Below, one piece after another: positions 17,595 to 25,439 of a stretch of 64,000 nt of DNA (position 1 is its first letter; every line of letters starts with the position of its first letter). The position numbers and the translations under genes were made by a program. The stretch comes from Streptosporangium violaceochromogenes (GTDB lineage: Bacteria; Actinomycetota; Actinomycetes; Streptosporangiales; Streptosporangiaceae): the NCBI RefSeq assembly GCF_014654615.1, contig NZ_BNBB01000008.1, positions 62,001 to 126,000 on the forward strand, read 5' to 3'. A model generated the notes under the pieces. The model did not search any database. It saw only the letters and a list, made by a program, of their open reading frames with translations, and was not told where the DNA came from.

Positions 17595-18209
17595 TCAGGG
17601 CCAGGACGGCTCACCGGAGGGGTCGGCGGGACCGGGAAGCACGTCGAGCCGTTCCAGAAGGGTCAGGAAGGTGGAGGCGTACGGCGAGTCGCGCGTGACG
17701 GCCGCGACGCGGTTCCAGTCGACCTGCTCGCGCAGCGCCCTGACCTGGGCAAGCAGCGAGCCGTAGTCACAGCTGTGCTCCGAGAGGGGAAGCAGCCACG
17801 AGATGACGAGGTCGGTGGCCTCCAGCACGGGCAGGATCACCGCGGACGCCTTCAGCGGCTCGGCCCGCGCGAGCAGTTCCGGGGTGACGGGGTGGTCGCA
17901 GATGCTGAAGATCAGATCCACCAGCCTGCCCTCGTCGTAGGCCTTCACCAGCCAGTCCTCCGGGGGCTTCACCGTCTCGAAGCCGAGGTCGCGCAGCGCC
18001 TTCAGAGCCGCAGGCACGTCCTCCTGGGGCAGGACGAAATCCACATCGTGCAGCGAGGGCGCCGCCCCGCGTGCGTACGCCGCGCATCCTCCCGCGAGCG
18101 CGAATCGGACGTCCGCCTCTTTCAGCGCGCTGCTCGCCCGCTTCAGCGTCTCCAAAATCGCGTCGGTCACCTCGTGGCTGTGGCTTCCCATACCCCCCGC
18201 GTACCCCAT
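17595..18209 (-). CDS. Nucleotidyltransferase-fold protein
   Basis: About 204 residues. Near residue 40 the sequence ALAGGCAAYARGAAPSLHDVDFVL carries the GG...(D/H)DVDF signature of MNT/Polbeta-like nucleotidyltransferases, so the metal-binding Asp pair is present. The rest is helical. Its role is unknown; related genes include toxin-antitoxin and antibiotic-modifying enzymes, but no partner of that type is adjacent. The start is uncertain: ATG 18209 (used), ATG 18191 or further up. All have weak ribosome-binding sites and the gene is divergent from the DUF6328 gene. Confidence 0.7.
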   Translation of the reverse strand: MGYAGGMGSHSHEVTDAILETLKRASSALKEADVRFALAGGCAAYARGAAPSLHDVDFVLPQEDVPAALKALRDLGFETVKPPEDWLVKAYDEGRLVDLIFSICDHPVTPELLARAEPLKASAVILPVLEATDLVISWLLPLSEHSCDYGSLLAQVRALREQVDWNRVAAVTRDSPYASTFLTLLERLDVLPGPADPSGEPSWP

Positions 18210-18257
18210 CGTTCCGTAGATAGGCATAGCGAACTTTGACCAGGGTAAGGCCCCTCC

Positions 18258-18761
18258 ATGATTGAGCCGAACAAGGGACGCGACGAGGAGCCTGAGTCCG
18301 GGGAGAGCCACAAGGAGCGGGTGAACCGGGAACTCGGCGAGCTGCTCCAGGGTCTGCGTGTGGCGGTCACCGGAGTCCAGGTCCTTTTCGCCTTCCTCCT
18401 GACTCTGCCGTTCGCGACGGGTTTCCACAAGCTGAGCTCCGTCGGTCGATGGCTCTTCTTCATCGCCCTGTTAAGCGCCGCTCTGGCCTCTGTCTGCTTC
18501 ATCACCCCCGCCGCCCAGCATCGCCTGCTGTTCCGGACCTCGCTGAAGGAGAAGATGCTGCGCCGCGCCAACGAACTCGGCATCGTCGGTGCGGGCGGGC
18601 TCGCGATCGCGATGACCAGCTCGGTGGCCCTCGTCGCGGAGACGGTCATCAACGCCTGGCCGGCCGCGCTGTTCGGAGGCACGGTCGCCCTGGCCAGCAC
18701 CTGGCTGTGGATCCTCCAGCCGATCGTCGATCTGCACCGGATAAAGCATGTTACGTCGTAA
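18258..18761 (+). CDS. DUF6328 family membrane protein
   Basis: 167 residues. A charged N-terminus (about 30 residues) is followed by four predicted membrane helices arranged as two hairpins (VQVLFAFLLTLPFATGF, LFFIALLSAALASVCF, GLAIAMTSSVALVAETV, ALFGGTVALASTWLWIL). The SHKERVNRELGELLQGLRV motif before helix 1 is characteristic of this family. Function unknown. Ten residues after helix 2 begins there is a TTA leucine codon. Followed closely by a second small membrane protein gene. Confidence 0.85.
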   Translation: MIEPNKGRDEEPESGESHKERVNRELGELLQGLRVAVTGVQVLFAFLLTLPFATGFHKLSSVGRWLFFIALLSAALASVCFITPAAQHRLLFRTSLKEKMLRRANELGIVGAGGLAIAMTSSVALVAETVINAWPAALFGGTVALASTWLWILQPIVDLHRIKHVTS

Positions 18762-18783
18762 ATTGTGAGGGCAGGTGCCTGTT

Positions 18784-18933
18784 ATGGCTACTTTGCTTTG
18801 GATCATCGCAGTTGTTCTCGTCATCTCCGGGATCTATGTGATCCTCGCCCGGCGCGACCTCCTCTGGGGGATCGTCCTCATCGTTCTCGGCTTCCTCGTC
18901 GGCCCTGGAGGGGTGAGCATTTTCAACGTCTGA
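18784..18933 (+). CDS. GPGG-motif small membrane protein
   Basis: 49 residues: MATLLWIIAVVLVISGIYVI, a short LARRDLLWG turn, a second hydrophobic stretch, then GPGGVSIFNV at the C-terminus. Two short helices form a hairpin and the GPGG signature defines a known small actinobacterial family of unknown function. AGGTGCCTGTT precedes the ATG. It is 22 bases after the DUF6328 stop, so the two are probably co-transcribed. Confidence 0.8.
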   Translation: MATLLWIIAVVLVISGIYVILARRDLLWGIVLIVLGFLVGPGGVSIFNV

Positions 18934-19021
18934 CGCGGGCGGGAAGGCCCGCGCGGAAGCACATCTTCATCACATCGTAAAAAGTCGCCCCGACTTCCCG
19001 TAGGAAACATCAGAAGCCTCA

Positions 19022-19050
19022 GCGGGCCGGGTTTCCACCCGGCCCGCTTC
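19022..19050 (+). terminator. Strong intrinsic terminator after the GPGG gene
   Basis: 11-bp stem GCGGGCCGGGT / ACCCGGCCCGC, loop TTCC, followed by TTCTTCTC. It lies between convergent genes. Confidence 0.85.
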
Positions 19051-19091
19051 TTCTCATCCCGGAAGAGCCCCCGGAAGAGCGGGGGAAAGGG

Positions 19092-19805
19092 CTAGAGACG
19101 GTAAAGACCGTATGCCCGTCCCAGCACCGGCAGGGCCACGTTGCGCACCCGGATACCGCCGGGCGTCACCCCCCGCTCCGTCCCCGCGTGCGCGTGACCG
19201 TGCACGATCAGGTCGGCGCCCTCGGCGTCCACCGCCTCGGCCAGCAGGTAACTGCCGAGGAAGGGGTAGATCTCCAGGGGTTCCCCGATGAGGGTGTCCT
19301 TGACCGGCGAATAGTGCGACAGCACGATTCTGCGGTCGGCGTCCAGCTCCTTGAGCGCCACCCGCCAGCGGTCCGCGATGCGCTTGGTGTGCCCGACGAA
19401 CGCCTTGATCTCCGGCTCACCGAAGTCACTGGCGCACTTGCCCGCGTACCCCCCGCCGAAGCCCTTCCCCCCGACCACGCCCAGCCGTGCCCCGTCGACG
19501 TCGAGCACGACCGCCTCGTCGTGCAGCACCTTGATCCCCACCTCGGAGAGCATGGCGGCGATCTCCGCCGGATGGTTGGAGTGGTGGTCGTGATTGCCCA
19601 GCACGGCGACCACGGGAACCGGCAGATCGCGGAACTCGTCCGCCACCACCCGGGCCTCCTCCAGCGTGCCGTGCCGGGTCAGGTCCCCGGCGAGCAACAG
19701 CACGTCGGCGTGCTCCCCGATGTCACGCAGGTGGACACGGTAACGACCCCTCAGGCTCTCGTCCAGGTGGACGTCCCCGACCGCCGCGATCCGCAACTCC
19801 CTCAC
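19092..19805 (-). CDS. Calcineurin-like metallophosphoesterase
   Basis: 237 residues with every metallophosphatase box: GDVHLD near residue 10, GDLTRHG near 40, GNHDHHSNHP near 70, VLSHYSP and GHAHAG near 200. The gene starts at GTG 19805, sharing GTGA with the stop of the BON gene, so the two are coupled. No signal peptide or membrane helix. The natural substrate (phosphoester or cyclic nucleotide) is not evident. Confidence 0.9.
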   Translation of the reverse strand: MRELRIAAVGDVHLDESLRGRYRVHLRDIGEHADVLLLAGDLTRHGTLEEARVVADEFRDLPVPVVAVLGNHDHHSNHPAEIAAMLSEVGIKVLHDEAVVLDVDGARLGVVGGKGFGGGYAGKCASDFGEPEIKAFVGHTKRIADRWRVALKELDADRRIVLSHYSPVKDTLIGEPLEIYPFLGSYLLAEAVDAEGADLIVHGHAHAGTERGVTPGGIRVRNVALPVLGRAYGLYRL

Positions 19806-20053
19806 AGTGTCTCCTCCTGCCCAGGCTCCGGGTCACGGACCTCCATGACGACGATCTCGTTGCGGACGGTCAGCCCGGGAGCCGCCTCACGAGCCACGTC
19901 GGCGATCAGCAGACGGCGTTCCTCACCCGTCACCCGGCCCCGGAGGAAGAGCTGCCCGCCCCGGACGTCCACCCGGATGCCGAGCTCGTGTGTCCTCTCG
20001 TCCTCGGCCAGCGCGCTTTGCACGCGCGCGGCGACATACTGCGGAGCCTCCAT
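19802..20053 (-). CDS. BON-domain protein
   Basis: 83 residues, start ATG 20053 after AAAGGAGTTCGACG. A single BON fold of about 65 residues (IRVDVRGGQLFLRGRVTGEERR then AREAAPGLTVRNEIVV). BON domains bind phospholipid membranes or small ligands and are common in stress proteins. No signal peptide. It overlaps the metallophosphoesterase gene by four bases and is divergent from the glycosyltransferase gene. Confidence 0.85.
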   Translation of the reverse strand: MEAPQYVAARVQSALAEDERTHELGIRVDVRGGQLFLRGRVTGEERRLLIADVAREAAPGLTVRNEIVVMEVRDPEPGQEETL

Positions 20054-20210
20054 CGTCGAACTCCTTTCACCCAGAAACCTCGCGTTCCCAGCAGACTCGG
20101 GGTGAAACGCGTTTAAAGCCCCGCCGGAGGGAAGTCAGGACGGTCGGATGCCTAGGACGCAGGCACGCTCTCGGTCGTATTTTCGTCGTATTCCCCACGG
20201 AGCGATGCCT

Positions 20211-21482
20211 GTGAAGATCGCAATGGTGTCCGAGCACGCCAGCCCCCTGGCCACGGTGGGAGGCGCCGACGCGGGCGGCCAGAACGTCCACGTCGCCGCG
20301 CTCTCCCGCGCGCTGGCCGCGCGGGGGCATCGGGTGACCGTCTACACCCGCCGGGAGTCGCACCTCCAGCCGGAGGAGGTCGCCCTCGCCCCGGGAGTCA
20401 CCGTGGTCCACGTCCCGGCGGGGCCCGCCGTCCCCATGGCCAAGGACGACCTGCTCGGCTGGATGCCCGAGTTCGGCCGCCGGCTCGCCCGGCACTGGCG
20501 CGCCGCGCCCCCCGACATCGCCCACAGCCACTTCTGGATGAGCGGCCTGGCCACGCTGACGGCGGCCCGCGACAGCGCGGTGCCCGTCGTGCACACCTTC
20601 CACGCCCTCGGTACGGTCAAGCGGCGTCACCAGGGCGAGGCGGACACCAGCCCGGCGACGCGCGTCAAGGCGGAGAGGCTCATCGCCCGCCAGGTGGACA
20701 GGGTGATCGCGACCTGCTCCGACGAGGTGGCCGAGCTACGCCGGATGCGGATCCCCGGCGACGCCACGCGGGTCGTCCCCTGCGGTGTCGACCCGCACGC
20801 CTTCACCCCTTCGGGCCCCAGAGTGGATCTGGGACCCGGTCCCATCCTCCTCGCCCTCGGCCGCGCGGTGCCGCGTAAGGGCGTGGAGACCACGATCCGC
20901 GCCCTGCGCCACGTGCCCGGAGCCACCCTCGTGGTCGCCGGAGGCTGCCCCGGCGAGCCGGAGCCGGAACGCCTGTCACGTGTCGCCGACGCGTGCGGGG
21001 TGGCCGGCCGCGTCCGTTTTCTGGGCCGGGTGAGCCGCGAGGAGGTCCCGGTGCTGATGCGCTCGGCGGACGTCGTGGTGAGCGTGCCGTGGTACGAGCC
21101 GTTCGGCATCGTGCCCCTGGAGGCCATGGCCTGCGGTGTCCCGGTGGTCGCCTCGGCCGTGGGCGGCCATCTGGACACGATCGTTCCCGAGGTCACGGGC
21201 CTGCTGGTCCCACCACGCGACGAGGAGACCCTCGGCCACGCGCTGAGGAGACTGCTCACCGACCCGCTCCTGCTCAAGGCGTACGGCGCGGCCGGAGCCG
21301 AACGGGCGAGATCGCGCTACGGCTGGAGCCGGGTGGCGGCCCGGACCGTCGCCGTCTACAGCGAGGCGCAGGCCTCCCGCGGACGGACCTCGGACATGAG
21401 GGGCGACCGCTCGGGGGACGGGCGCGGCCTGGACCGGGGAGGACACGGACTGAATCCAGGGAGATCGCGAAGGGCGGGGTGA
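20211..21482 (+). CDS. GT4-family glycosyltransferase
   Basis: About 423 residues with GT-B fold. The N-terminal domain begins VKIAMVSEHASP and the donor-binding half contains LALGRAVPRKGVETTI and the E-x7-E motif (EPFGIVPLEAMACGVPVV near residue 300). It resembles MshA/sucrose-phosphate-synthase-like enzymes, but the acceptor is unknown; it is probably not the mycothiol enzyme itself. GTG 20211 is preferred because GGAG is eight bases upstream; ATG 20205 would leave only two. The last 35 residues are rich in Arg/Gly and unlike the catalytic core. A GTTT-N14-GGGAAG element at 20109-20132 is a weak SigB-like match. Confidence 0.85.
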   Translation: MKIAMVSEHASPLATVGGADAGGQNVHVAALSRALAARGHRVTVYTRRESHLQPEEVALAPGVTVVHVPAGPAVPMAKDDLLGWMPEFGRRLARHWRAAPPDIAHSHFWMSGLATLTAARDSAVPVVHTFHALGTVKRRHQGEADTSPATRVKAERLIARQVDRVIATCSDEVAELRRMRIPGDATRVVPCGVDPHAFTPSGPRVDLGPGPILLALGRAVPRKGVETTIRALRHVPGATLVVAGGCPGEPEPERLSRVADACGVAGRVRFLGRVSREEVPVLMRSADVVVSVPWYEPFGIVPLEAMACGVPVVASAVGGHLDTIVPEVTGLLVPPRDEETLGHALRRLLTDPLLLKAYGAAGAERARSRYGWSRVAARTVAVYSEAQASRGRTSDMRGDRSGDGRGLDRGGHGLNPGRSRRAG

Positions 21483-21507
21483 CCCGGGCGAGAGCCGGGA
21501 ACACGGA

Positions 21508-21541
21508 GATGTCCGGTCCCCGGTACCGGGGACCGGACATC
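21508..21541. terminator. Bidirectional terminator, 34-bp perfect palindrome
   Basis: GATGTCCGGTCCCCGGT is followed directly by its exact reverse complement. It lies between the convergent glycosyltransferase and DUF4235 genes. Confidence 0.8.
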
Positions 21542-21551
21542 CCGCGCGGGC

Positions 21552-21803
21552 TCATCCACCGGTGGCCCGATGGACACCACGGGCCGTGGAGCGGTCGATC
21601 GCCGCCTTGACCATGCCGAAGATGGCCCCCTGGATGGCCGCCGCGACAAGGATCTCGCCCCAGCCGTACTCTCCCGACGTCGCCTGGGGAGGCTCCTCCT
21701 TGCCCGAGGCGAACTTCCACACCTGCTTGAACACGGCGCCCGCGACGGCACCGCCGAGCATTCCGCTCACCATTCCCGCACCCCTGGACACGACTCTGCC
21801 CAA
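21552..21803 (-). CDS. DUF4235 family membrane protein
   Basis: 83 residues from TTG 21803, chosen because it gives the family N-terminus (MGRVVSRGAGMVSGMLGG) with AGGA seven bases upstream; the longer ATG frame would overlap the preceding gene. Two membrane segments (GMLGGAVAGAVFKQVW and ILVAAAIQGAIFGMVKAAI) flank a polar linker with the family motif GEYGWGE. Function unknown. Downstream of and probably co-transcribed with the DUF6458 gene. Confidence 0.82.
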   Translation of the reverse strand: MGRVVSRGAGMVSGMLGGAVAGAVFKQVWKFASGKEEPPQATSGEYGWGEILVAAAIQGAIFGMVKAAIDRSTARGVHRATGG

Positions 21804-21888
21804 CGCTCCGTCCTCCGTTCCGCTCTCGTCGTTCTTCTCCCCCGCGCCAGGAGGCGGGGGGCGCCTCGCGATCCCGCCCTCCGGGCGG

Positions 21889-22149
21889 TCAGACGACCGG
21901 AGGGTCGTCGTAGCGGCGCTCCTCGTAGACACGGTGATGAACCACCGGGTCCTCGATCACGGTCGTGGTGGGCGCCACCGCCCGGCGGGCGACCCTGAAC
22001 CGGTAGATCGCGAACAGCAGCCAGGCGAGGCCGCCGAGCATCAGGATGACCCCGACGACGTTGACATCGAACCCGGCGATGTCGAACTCGACCGCCCACG
22101 TGAGGATCGCGCCGAGCATGATGAGGATGATGCCACCTGCGATGGTCAT
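21889..22149 (-). CDS. DUF6458 family membrane protein
   Basis: 86 residues, start ATG 22149 after AAGGAGGGAATCCCC. Two membrane helices (GGIILIMLGAILTWAVEF and NVVGVILMLGGLAWLLFA) are followed by a basic, then Arg/Asp/Pro-rich cytoplasmic tail. A typical small actinobacterial stress-associated protein; function unknown. Upstream, GTTT-N13-GGGATA on the minus strand is a weak SigB-like match. Confidence 0.85.
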   Translation of the reverse strand: MTIAGGIILIMLGAILTWAVEFDIAGFDVNVVGVILMLGGLAWLLFAIYRFRVARRAVAPTTTVIEDPVVHHRVYEERRYDDPPVV

Positions 22150-22225
22150 GGGGATTCCCTCCTTAGAACCAGCGCCTCATCACCTATCCCTCACGCGAAT
22201 CTCAAACGTCACCCCGGAGAAGCCG

Positions 22226-22759
22226 TTGAAACACGACCGCCCGATCGTCGTCATGGGTCTGATGGGCTCGGGAAAGTCCTCGGTCGCCCGGCTCCTGGCC
22301 CGCGAGCTCGGCCGGGACCTGCGCGACAGCGACCCCGACCTCGCCGCGCGATACGGCGGCAGGACCGCGGCGGAGACCTTCGTCCTGGAGGGGACGGACG
22401 TGCTCCACGAACGGGAGTCACGGCACCTGCGTGAGGCGCTGGCACTGACGCCGCCGGCGGTGATCGCCGCAGCGGCGAGCGTGGTCGACGCCCCCGCCAA
22501 CCGCGCGGCGCTGGGCCCGGCCCTGGTGATCTGGCTGGACGCCCCCGCGAGCGTGCTCGCCGAGAGGATGCGCTCCGGCGAGCACCGTCCGCACTTCGAA
22601 CCGGACCTGGAGGCGATGCTGGTGAGACAGCACGCCCGCCGGGGAGCACTGTTCGCCGAGGTCGCCGACCTGGTCTTCGACGTGTCCGCGACCACCCCGC
22701 AGGAGGTGGTCGCCGCGGTGATCGGGTCACTGGACCGGGACGCCTCCCGCCCCTCCTGA
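22226..22759 (+). CDS. Shikimate-kinase-like P-loop kinase
   Basis: 177 residues from TTG 22226, six bases after GGAG. Walker A is VVMGLMGSGKSSVARLLA near residue 10. DSDPDLAARYGGRTAAETF resembles the shikimate-kinase DxD region, ERESRHLREAL the ExE/substrate region, and IWLDAPASVLAERM the adenine-binding part. It is not in an aro operon, so it may phosphorylate another small molecule; a gluconate- or shikimate-kinase-like role is possible. Divergent from the DUF6458 gene. Confidence 0.8.
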   Translation: MKHDRPIVVMGLMGSGKSSVARLLARELGRDLRDSDPDLAARYGGRTAAETFVLEGTDVLHERESRHLREALALTPPAVIAAAASVVDAPANRAALGPALVIWLDAPASVLAERMRSGEHRPHFEPDLEAMLVRQHARRGALFAEVADLVFDVSATTPQEVVAAVIGSLDRDASRPS

Positions 22760-23088
22760 CCCGCCCGCGCCCTCGGCCCCTCCCCCATCCGGGATCCGGC
22801 CCCGCCCACGCCGACCGGCTCCTCGACGCGGGCACGCCGCTTCGGGAGGTACGTCGCGATGCTCAACGAGCGACGGAGGATCCACCCGTGACGCCCACTT
22901 CGGAAGACCCGCTCCGGCGAGCGTGCGAACGAAATTCGGATGGATTATCCGCCTCGCCGTTTCGCCTTAAGGCCGCCTGCCGGAAAGCGGCCCGTGCCGG
23001 ACCGTCCCCTCTCACTTGCGGAGCGCCTTCCGGAAGGTGAGGATTTACCAAATGACTCACCTAGGACCACCAGAAAACGGGGCCGGCG
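22760..23088. other. Gene-free stretch
   Basis: 329 bases between two plus-strand genes. No frame looks coding. GGAAGGTGAGGATTTACCAAATGACTC near the right end is AT-richer and may hold the promoter of the LuxR gene. Confidence 0.35.
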
Positions 23089-23916
23089 ATGCTGAACGCT
23101 CAACGCCGCCCGGCCGGGTTCCTCCGTTATCGGAGGAAAACCACCGGGAACCGAACCGCGATCACACCGTCGATCGACGAGGGCATCACCCTCGAAAACG
23201 GCGCCCCACCCCCGGACGCCCTACGCCCAGGCGCCCTACGTCCGGACGCTTTACATCCGGACGCTTTACGTCCGGACACGGAGCGACTACTCGGCGCGGA
23301 CGCCATCCGGTCGCGAATCGAGCGGCTCACGCTGAGCGCCGGCAGCGACATCGCGATTCTGATGACGGGCGGCCCGCGAAATCCGGCGCTCGCCCCGCCG
23401 GTGACGCTTCTCGACCCGCGAGTGCGTGAACGAAGAGCCGCGATCCGCGCTGTCGGCCCGGACGGCCTCCGCGATAACCCGCCCACACCGGCCTACGCCC
23501 GCGGACTGGCCGAGATCGGCGCCGAGGTCCGGACCGTTTCAATCCCGCCGACTCACATGACCGTCTACGACCGGCGGATCGTCCTGCTTCCGGCCGACCC
23601 TGCCAACGCCGCGGCCGGAGTGGTCCAGATGACCGGGAAGGGCGCCGTCGCCGTGATCGTCGCGCTCTTCGAACAGGTCTGGGCCTGCGCCCTGCCCCTT
23701 GAGGCACCCCCCGCCCCGGGCGACGCCGGTCCGTCCCCTCAGGAACGGGAGCTGCTCAAGCTCCTCGCCGAGGGGCTCACCGACGCGAGAGCGGGCCGAC
23801 ACCTGGGAGTCTCCCCGCGGACGGTCCGCCGCATGGTGGCCGACATGATGAGCCGTCTCGGCGCCCGCAGCCGCTTCGAGACCGGTCTCCGCGCCTCCGA
23901 AAGAGGATGGATCTGA
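23089..23916 (+). CDS. LuxR-type regulator with PLD-like sensor region
   Basis: 275 residues. A C-terminal LuxR helix-turn-helix at about 210-270 (SPQERELLKLLAEGLTDARA, GVSPRTVRRMVADMMSRLGA). The centre (PPTHMTVYDRRIVLLPAD, then ALFEQVWACALPL) matches the phospholipase-D-like region of TrmB/LuxR-type regulators common in actinomycetes. The N-terminus is atypical: residues 43-62 are four pentapeptides DALRP/GALRP/DALHP/DALRP, encoded by a tandem DNA repeat. Start ATG 23089 has only a weak ribosome-binding site, so a later start after the repeat cannot be excluded. Confidence 0.8.
   Translation: MLNAQRRPAGFLRYRRKTTGNRTAITPSIDEGITLENGAPPPDALRPGALRPDALHPDALRPDTERLLGADAIRSRIERLTLSAGSDIAILMTGGPRNPALAPPVTLLDPRVRERRAAIRAVGPDGLRDNPPTPAYARGLAEIGAEVRTVSIPPTHMTVYDRRIVLLPADPANAAAGVVQMTGKGAVAVIVALFEQVWACALPLEAPPAPGDAGPSPQERELLKLLAEGLTDARAGRHLGVSPRTVRRMVADMMSRLGARSRFETGLRASERGWI
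23215..23274. repeat. 15-bp tandem repeat, four units, inside the LuxR gene
   Basis: Units GACGCCCTACGCCCA, GGCGCCCTACGTCCG, GACGCTTTACATCCG and GACGCTTTACGTCCG are in frame, each adding one (D/G)AL(R/H)P pentapeptide. Likely to vary in copy number. Confidence 0.8.
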
Positions 23917-24119
23917 CCCTCGTACCACCGGCGCCGGAACAACTGCGATACCCGGCCGTCGTCTCCGGCGACCGGTCAGAGCCCCTGAACCCATCGAACA
24001 CGGCGCTCTGTCCGGTTGCGGATAAATCGAGCGACAACGCGCCGGCTTCGGCGCCGAGGCGACGCCCGCCCGAACGGCGAAGCCCGGGGCGGCTGGGCCG
24101 ACCCGGGCTTTCGATGCGG

Positions 24120-24193
24120 TGCGCCGCCAGGGACTCGAACCCCGGACCCGCTGATTAAGAGTCAGCTGCTCTAACCAACTGAGCTAGCGGCGC
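24120..24193 (-). tRNA. tRNA-Lys (anticodon CTT), second copy
   Basis: 74 nt, base-for-base identical to 16667-16740: same acceptor stem, CTCTTAA anticodon loop and TTCGAGT T-loop. CCA is not fully encoded. Flanking bases differ beyond one or two positions, so the identity is confined to the tRNA. No strong terminator follows, unlike the first copy. Confidence 0.97.
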
Positions 24194-24330
24194 CTGCGAC
24201 GGGGGTAACTCTAGCAGCAGCCCCGCCGATGGCGTACATCGAACGTCCATCCGGCGGACGCCGGGCGGGCGCCCCAGGCCGTGCCGGCCGCCCCCGATAC
24301 GGCGGGCGCTCCCTGCTCCCGATACGGCGA

Positions 24331-24410
24331 GGGGCCGGACAGTCCCCCAACTGTCCGGCCCCGGCCCAACAGACTCGGGGCCGGACAGTCCCCCAACTGT
24401 CCGGCCCCGG
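24331..24410. repeat. Two identical 34-bp hairpins in tandem
   Basis: Copies at 24331-24364 and 24377-24410 are identical. Each has a 13-bp stem GGGGCCGGACAGT / ACTGTCCGGCCCC around a short C-rich loop, then GG. They are separated by 12 bases. They lie in the 454-base gene-free gap between tRNA-Lys and osmC, downstream of osmC on its strand, so a duplicated terminator or a small palindromic element is most likely. A direct repeat CCGATACGGCG also occurs at 24293-24303 and 24319-24329. Nothing else recognised in 24194-24647. Confidence 0.8.
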
Positions 24411-24647
24411 CCTCTTCGCGGGCCCTTCCTTCGTCTCCCCCAAGACTCCGGTGGCTCCGCGCAGGGACGCGATCCCCCTCGCGCCCTTTATCCGGTGAAA
24501 AGTCTCTGCAATGCTCCCCCCGGGCTTCGCAGAACCCCTTGACCTGCTTCAACAGTACAGAACCAAATGTAAGGAGCACGTCATCGGCGGGTTGATTTTG
24601 GGCCTACACCCAAAGATGACCCGGTATCACCGCCGAGCACCCCGCGA

Positions 24648-25046
24648 TCACTCGGGTAGTTCGAGGGCGATCTCCATGTTCTCCCGCAGCGCCCGGCTCA
24701 CGGTGCAGTATCGGTCCTCGACACGCCGGGCCACGGCCCGGAAGACCTCGGCTGCCTTCTCATCGCCCTCGGGATACTCCACATCGTAGGTGATGGTGAT
24801 CTGGCCGAGCAGCGTCGGTTCGATCTTCTCGGCCTGGACGGTCATGGCCAGGCGGGCCAGGCGGTGACCCCGCTGGGCGGTGAGCGGCTCGACGGTGACG
24901 ATGTTGCAGCCGCCCAGCGCGGCCAGCAGCAGCTCCACGGGCGTGAACACCCCCTGGTCGTCCCCACCGCCCATGGCGACCTCGGCTCCGCGTCCGTTGC
25001 GGGCCACGAACCCGTCTTCGGTCCGCTCGACGTTCACCAGTGCCAT
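24648..25046 (-). CDS. OsmC-family peroxidase-like protein
   Basis: 132 residues from ATG 25046, six bases after AGGAGG. Both catalytic cysteines of the family are present: GGCNIVTVEPL near residue 60 and DRYCTVSRALREN near 115. These thiol peroxidases reduce organic hydroperoxides or act on acylated substrates in the cytoplasm. Single gene followed by the paired hairpins. Confidence 0.88.
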   Translation of the reverse strand: MALVNVERTEDGFVARNGRGAEVAMGGGDDQGVFTPVELLLAALGGCNIVTVEPLTAQRGHRLARLAMTVQAEKIEPTLLGQITITYDVEYPEGDEKAAEVFRAVARRVEDRYCTVSRALRENMEIALELPE

Positions 25047-25109
25047 GACCATCCTCCTGCCTGCTCTTCTCGTGCCGGTCAACCTATTCAACCGGCCGGC
25101 GCGGACGGC

Positions 25110-25385
25110 CTAGGCGTCGGGATGCCTGGACAGGTAGTCGATGTAGAAGGGGCGCAACGCCTCGCCGAGCCGTCCCTCGCCCGACGCCACGGCGTCGCTG
25201 AGCAGGGCCGAGAGCCGGCTCAGATCGTTGGCCGTCTCGTCCTCGTTCCCGGTGGAGGCCTCCGCCGCCGGGATCACCTTGAGCAGCTCCCACAGAAAGG
25301 CCAAGTCCCCGTGCCGCACGGCGTAACGGACCGCGCGGTCATGCAGTTGCTGGGCCGACAGCGCTTCCAGCTCGTCCGTTTCCAA
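25110..25385 (-). CDS. Conserved actinobacterial protein of unknown function
   Basis: 91 residues from TTG 25385, which follows AGGAGGTGGGGCAG and gives the expected start METDELEALSAQQLHDRAV. ATG 25433 has no ribosome-binding site. All-helical; the motif GDLAFLWELLKVIPAAE sits in the middle and GEALRPFYIDYLSRHP at the end. A compact family of high-GC actinomycetes with no assigned role. It lies between the OsmC gene and the CurA-type reductase. Confidence 0.75.
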   Translation of the reverse strand: METDELEALSAQQLHDRAVRYAVRHGDLAFLWELLKVIPAAEASTGNEDETANDLSRLSALLSDAVASGEGRLGEALRPFYIDYLSRHPDA

Positions 25386-25439
25386 CTGCCCCACCTCCTC
25401 ACGCCCCTTCTGCCCCCGGATCGCGCCGACCATGCACGT

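Noticed and set aside
20205..20210. ATG 20205 as glycosyltransferase start
   Set aside because: GGAG is only two bases away; GTG 20211 has correct spacing.
22251..22835. Minus-strand frames opposite the shikimate-kinase-like gene
   Set aside because: Arg/Pro-rich shadows; the plus strand has a P-loop and good codon structure.
24331..24410. CRISPR-like repeat pair
   Set aside because: Only two copies, a 12-base spacer and a hairpin loop conserved with the stem; no cas genes.
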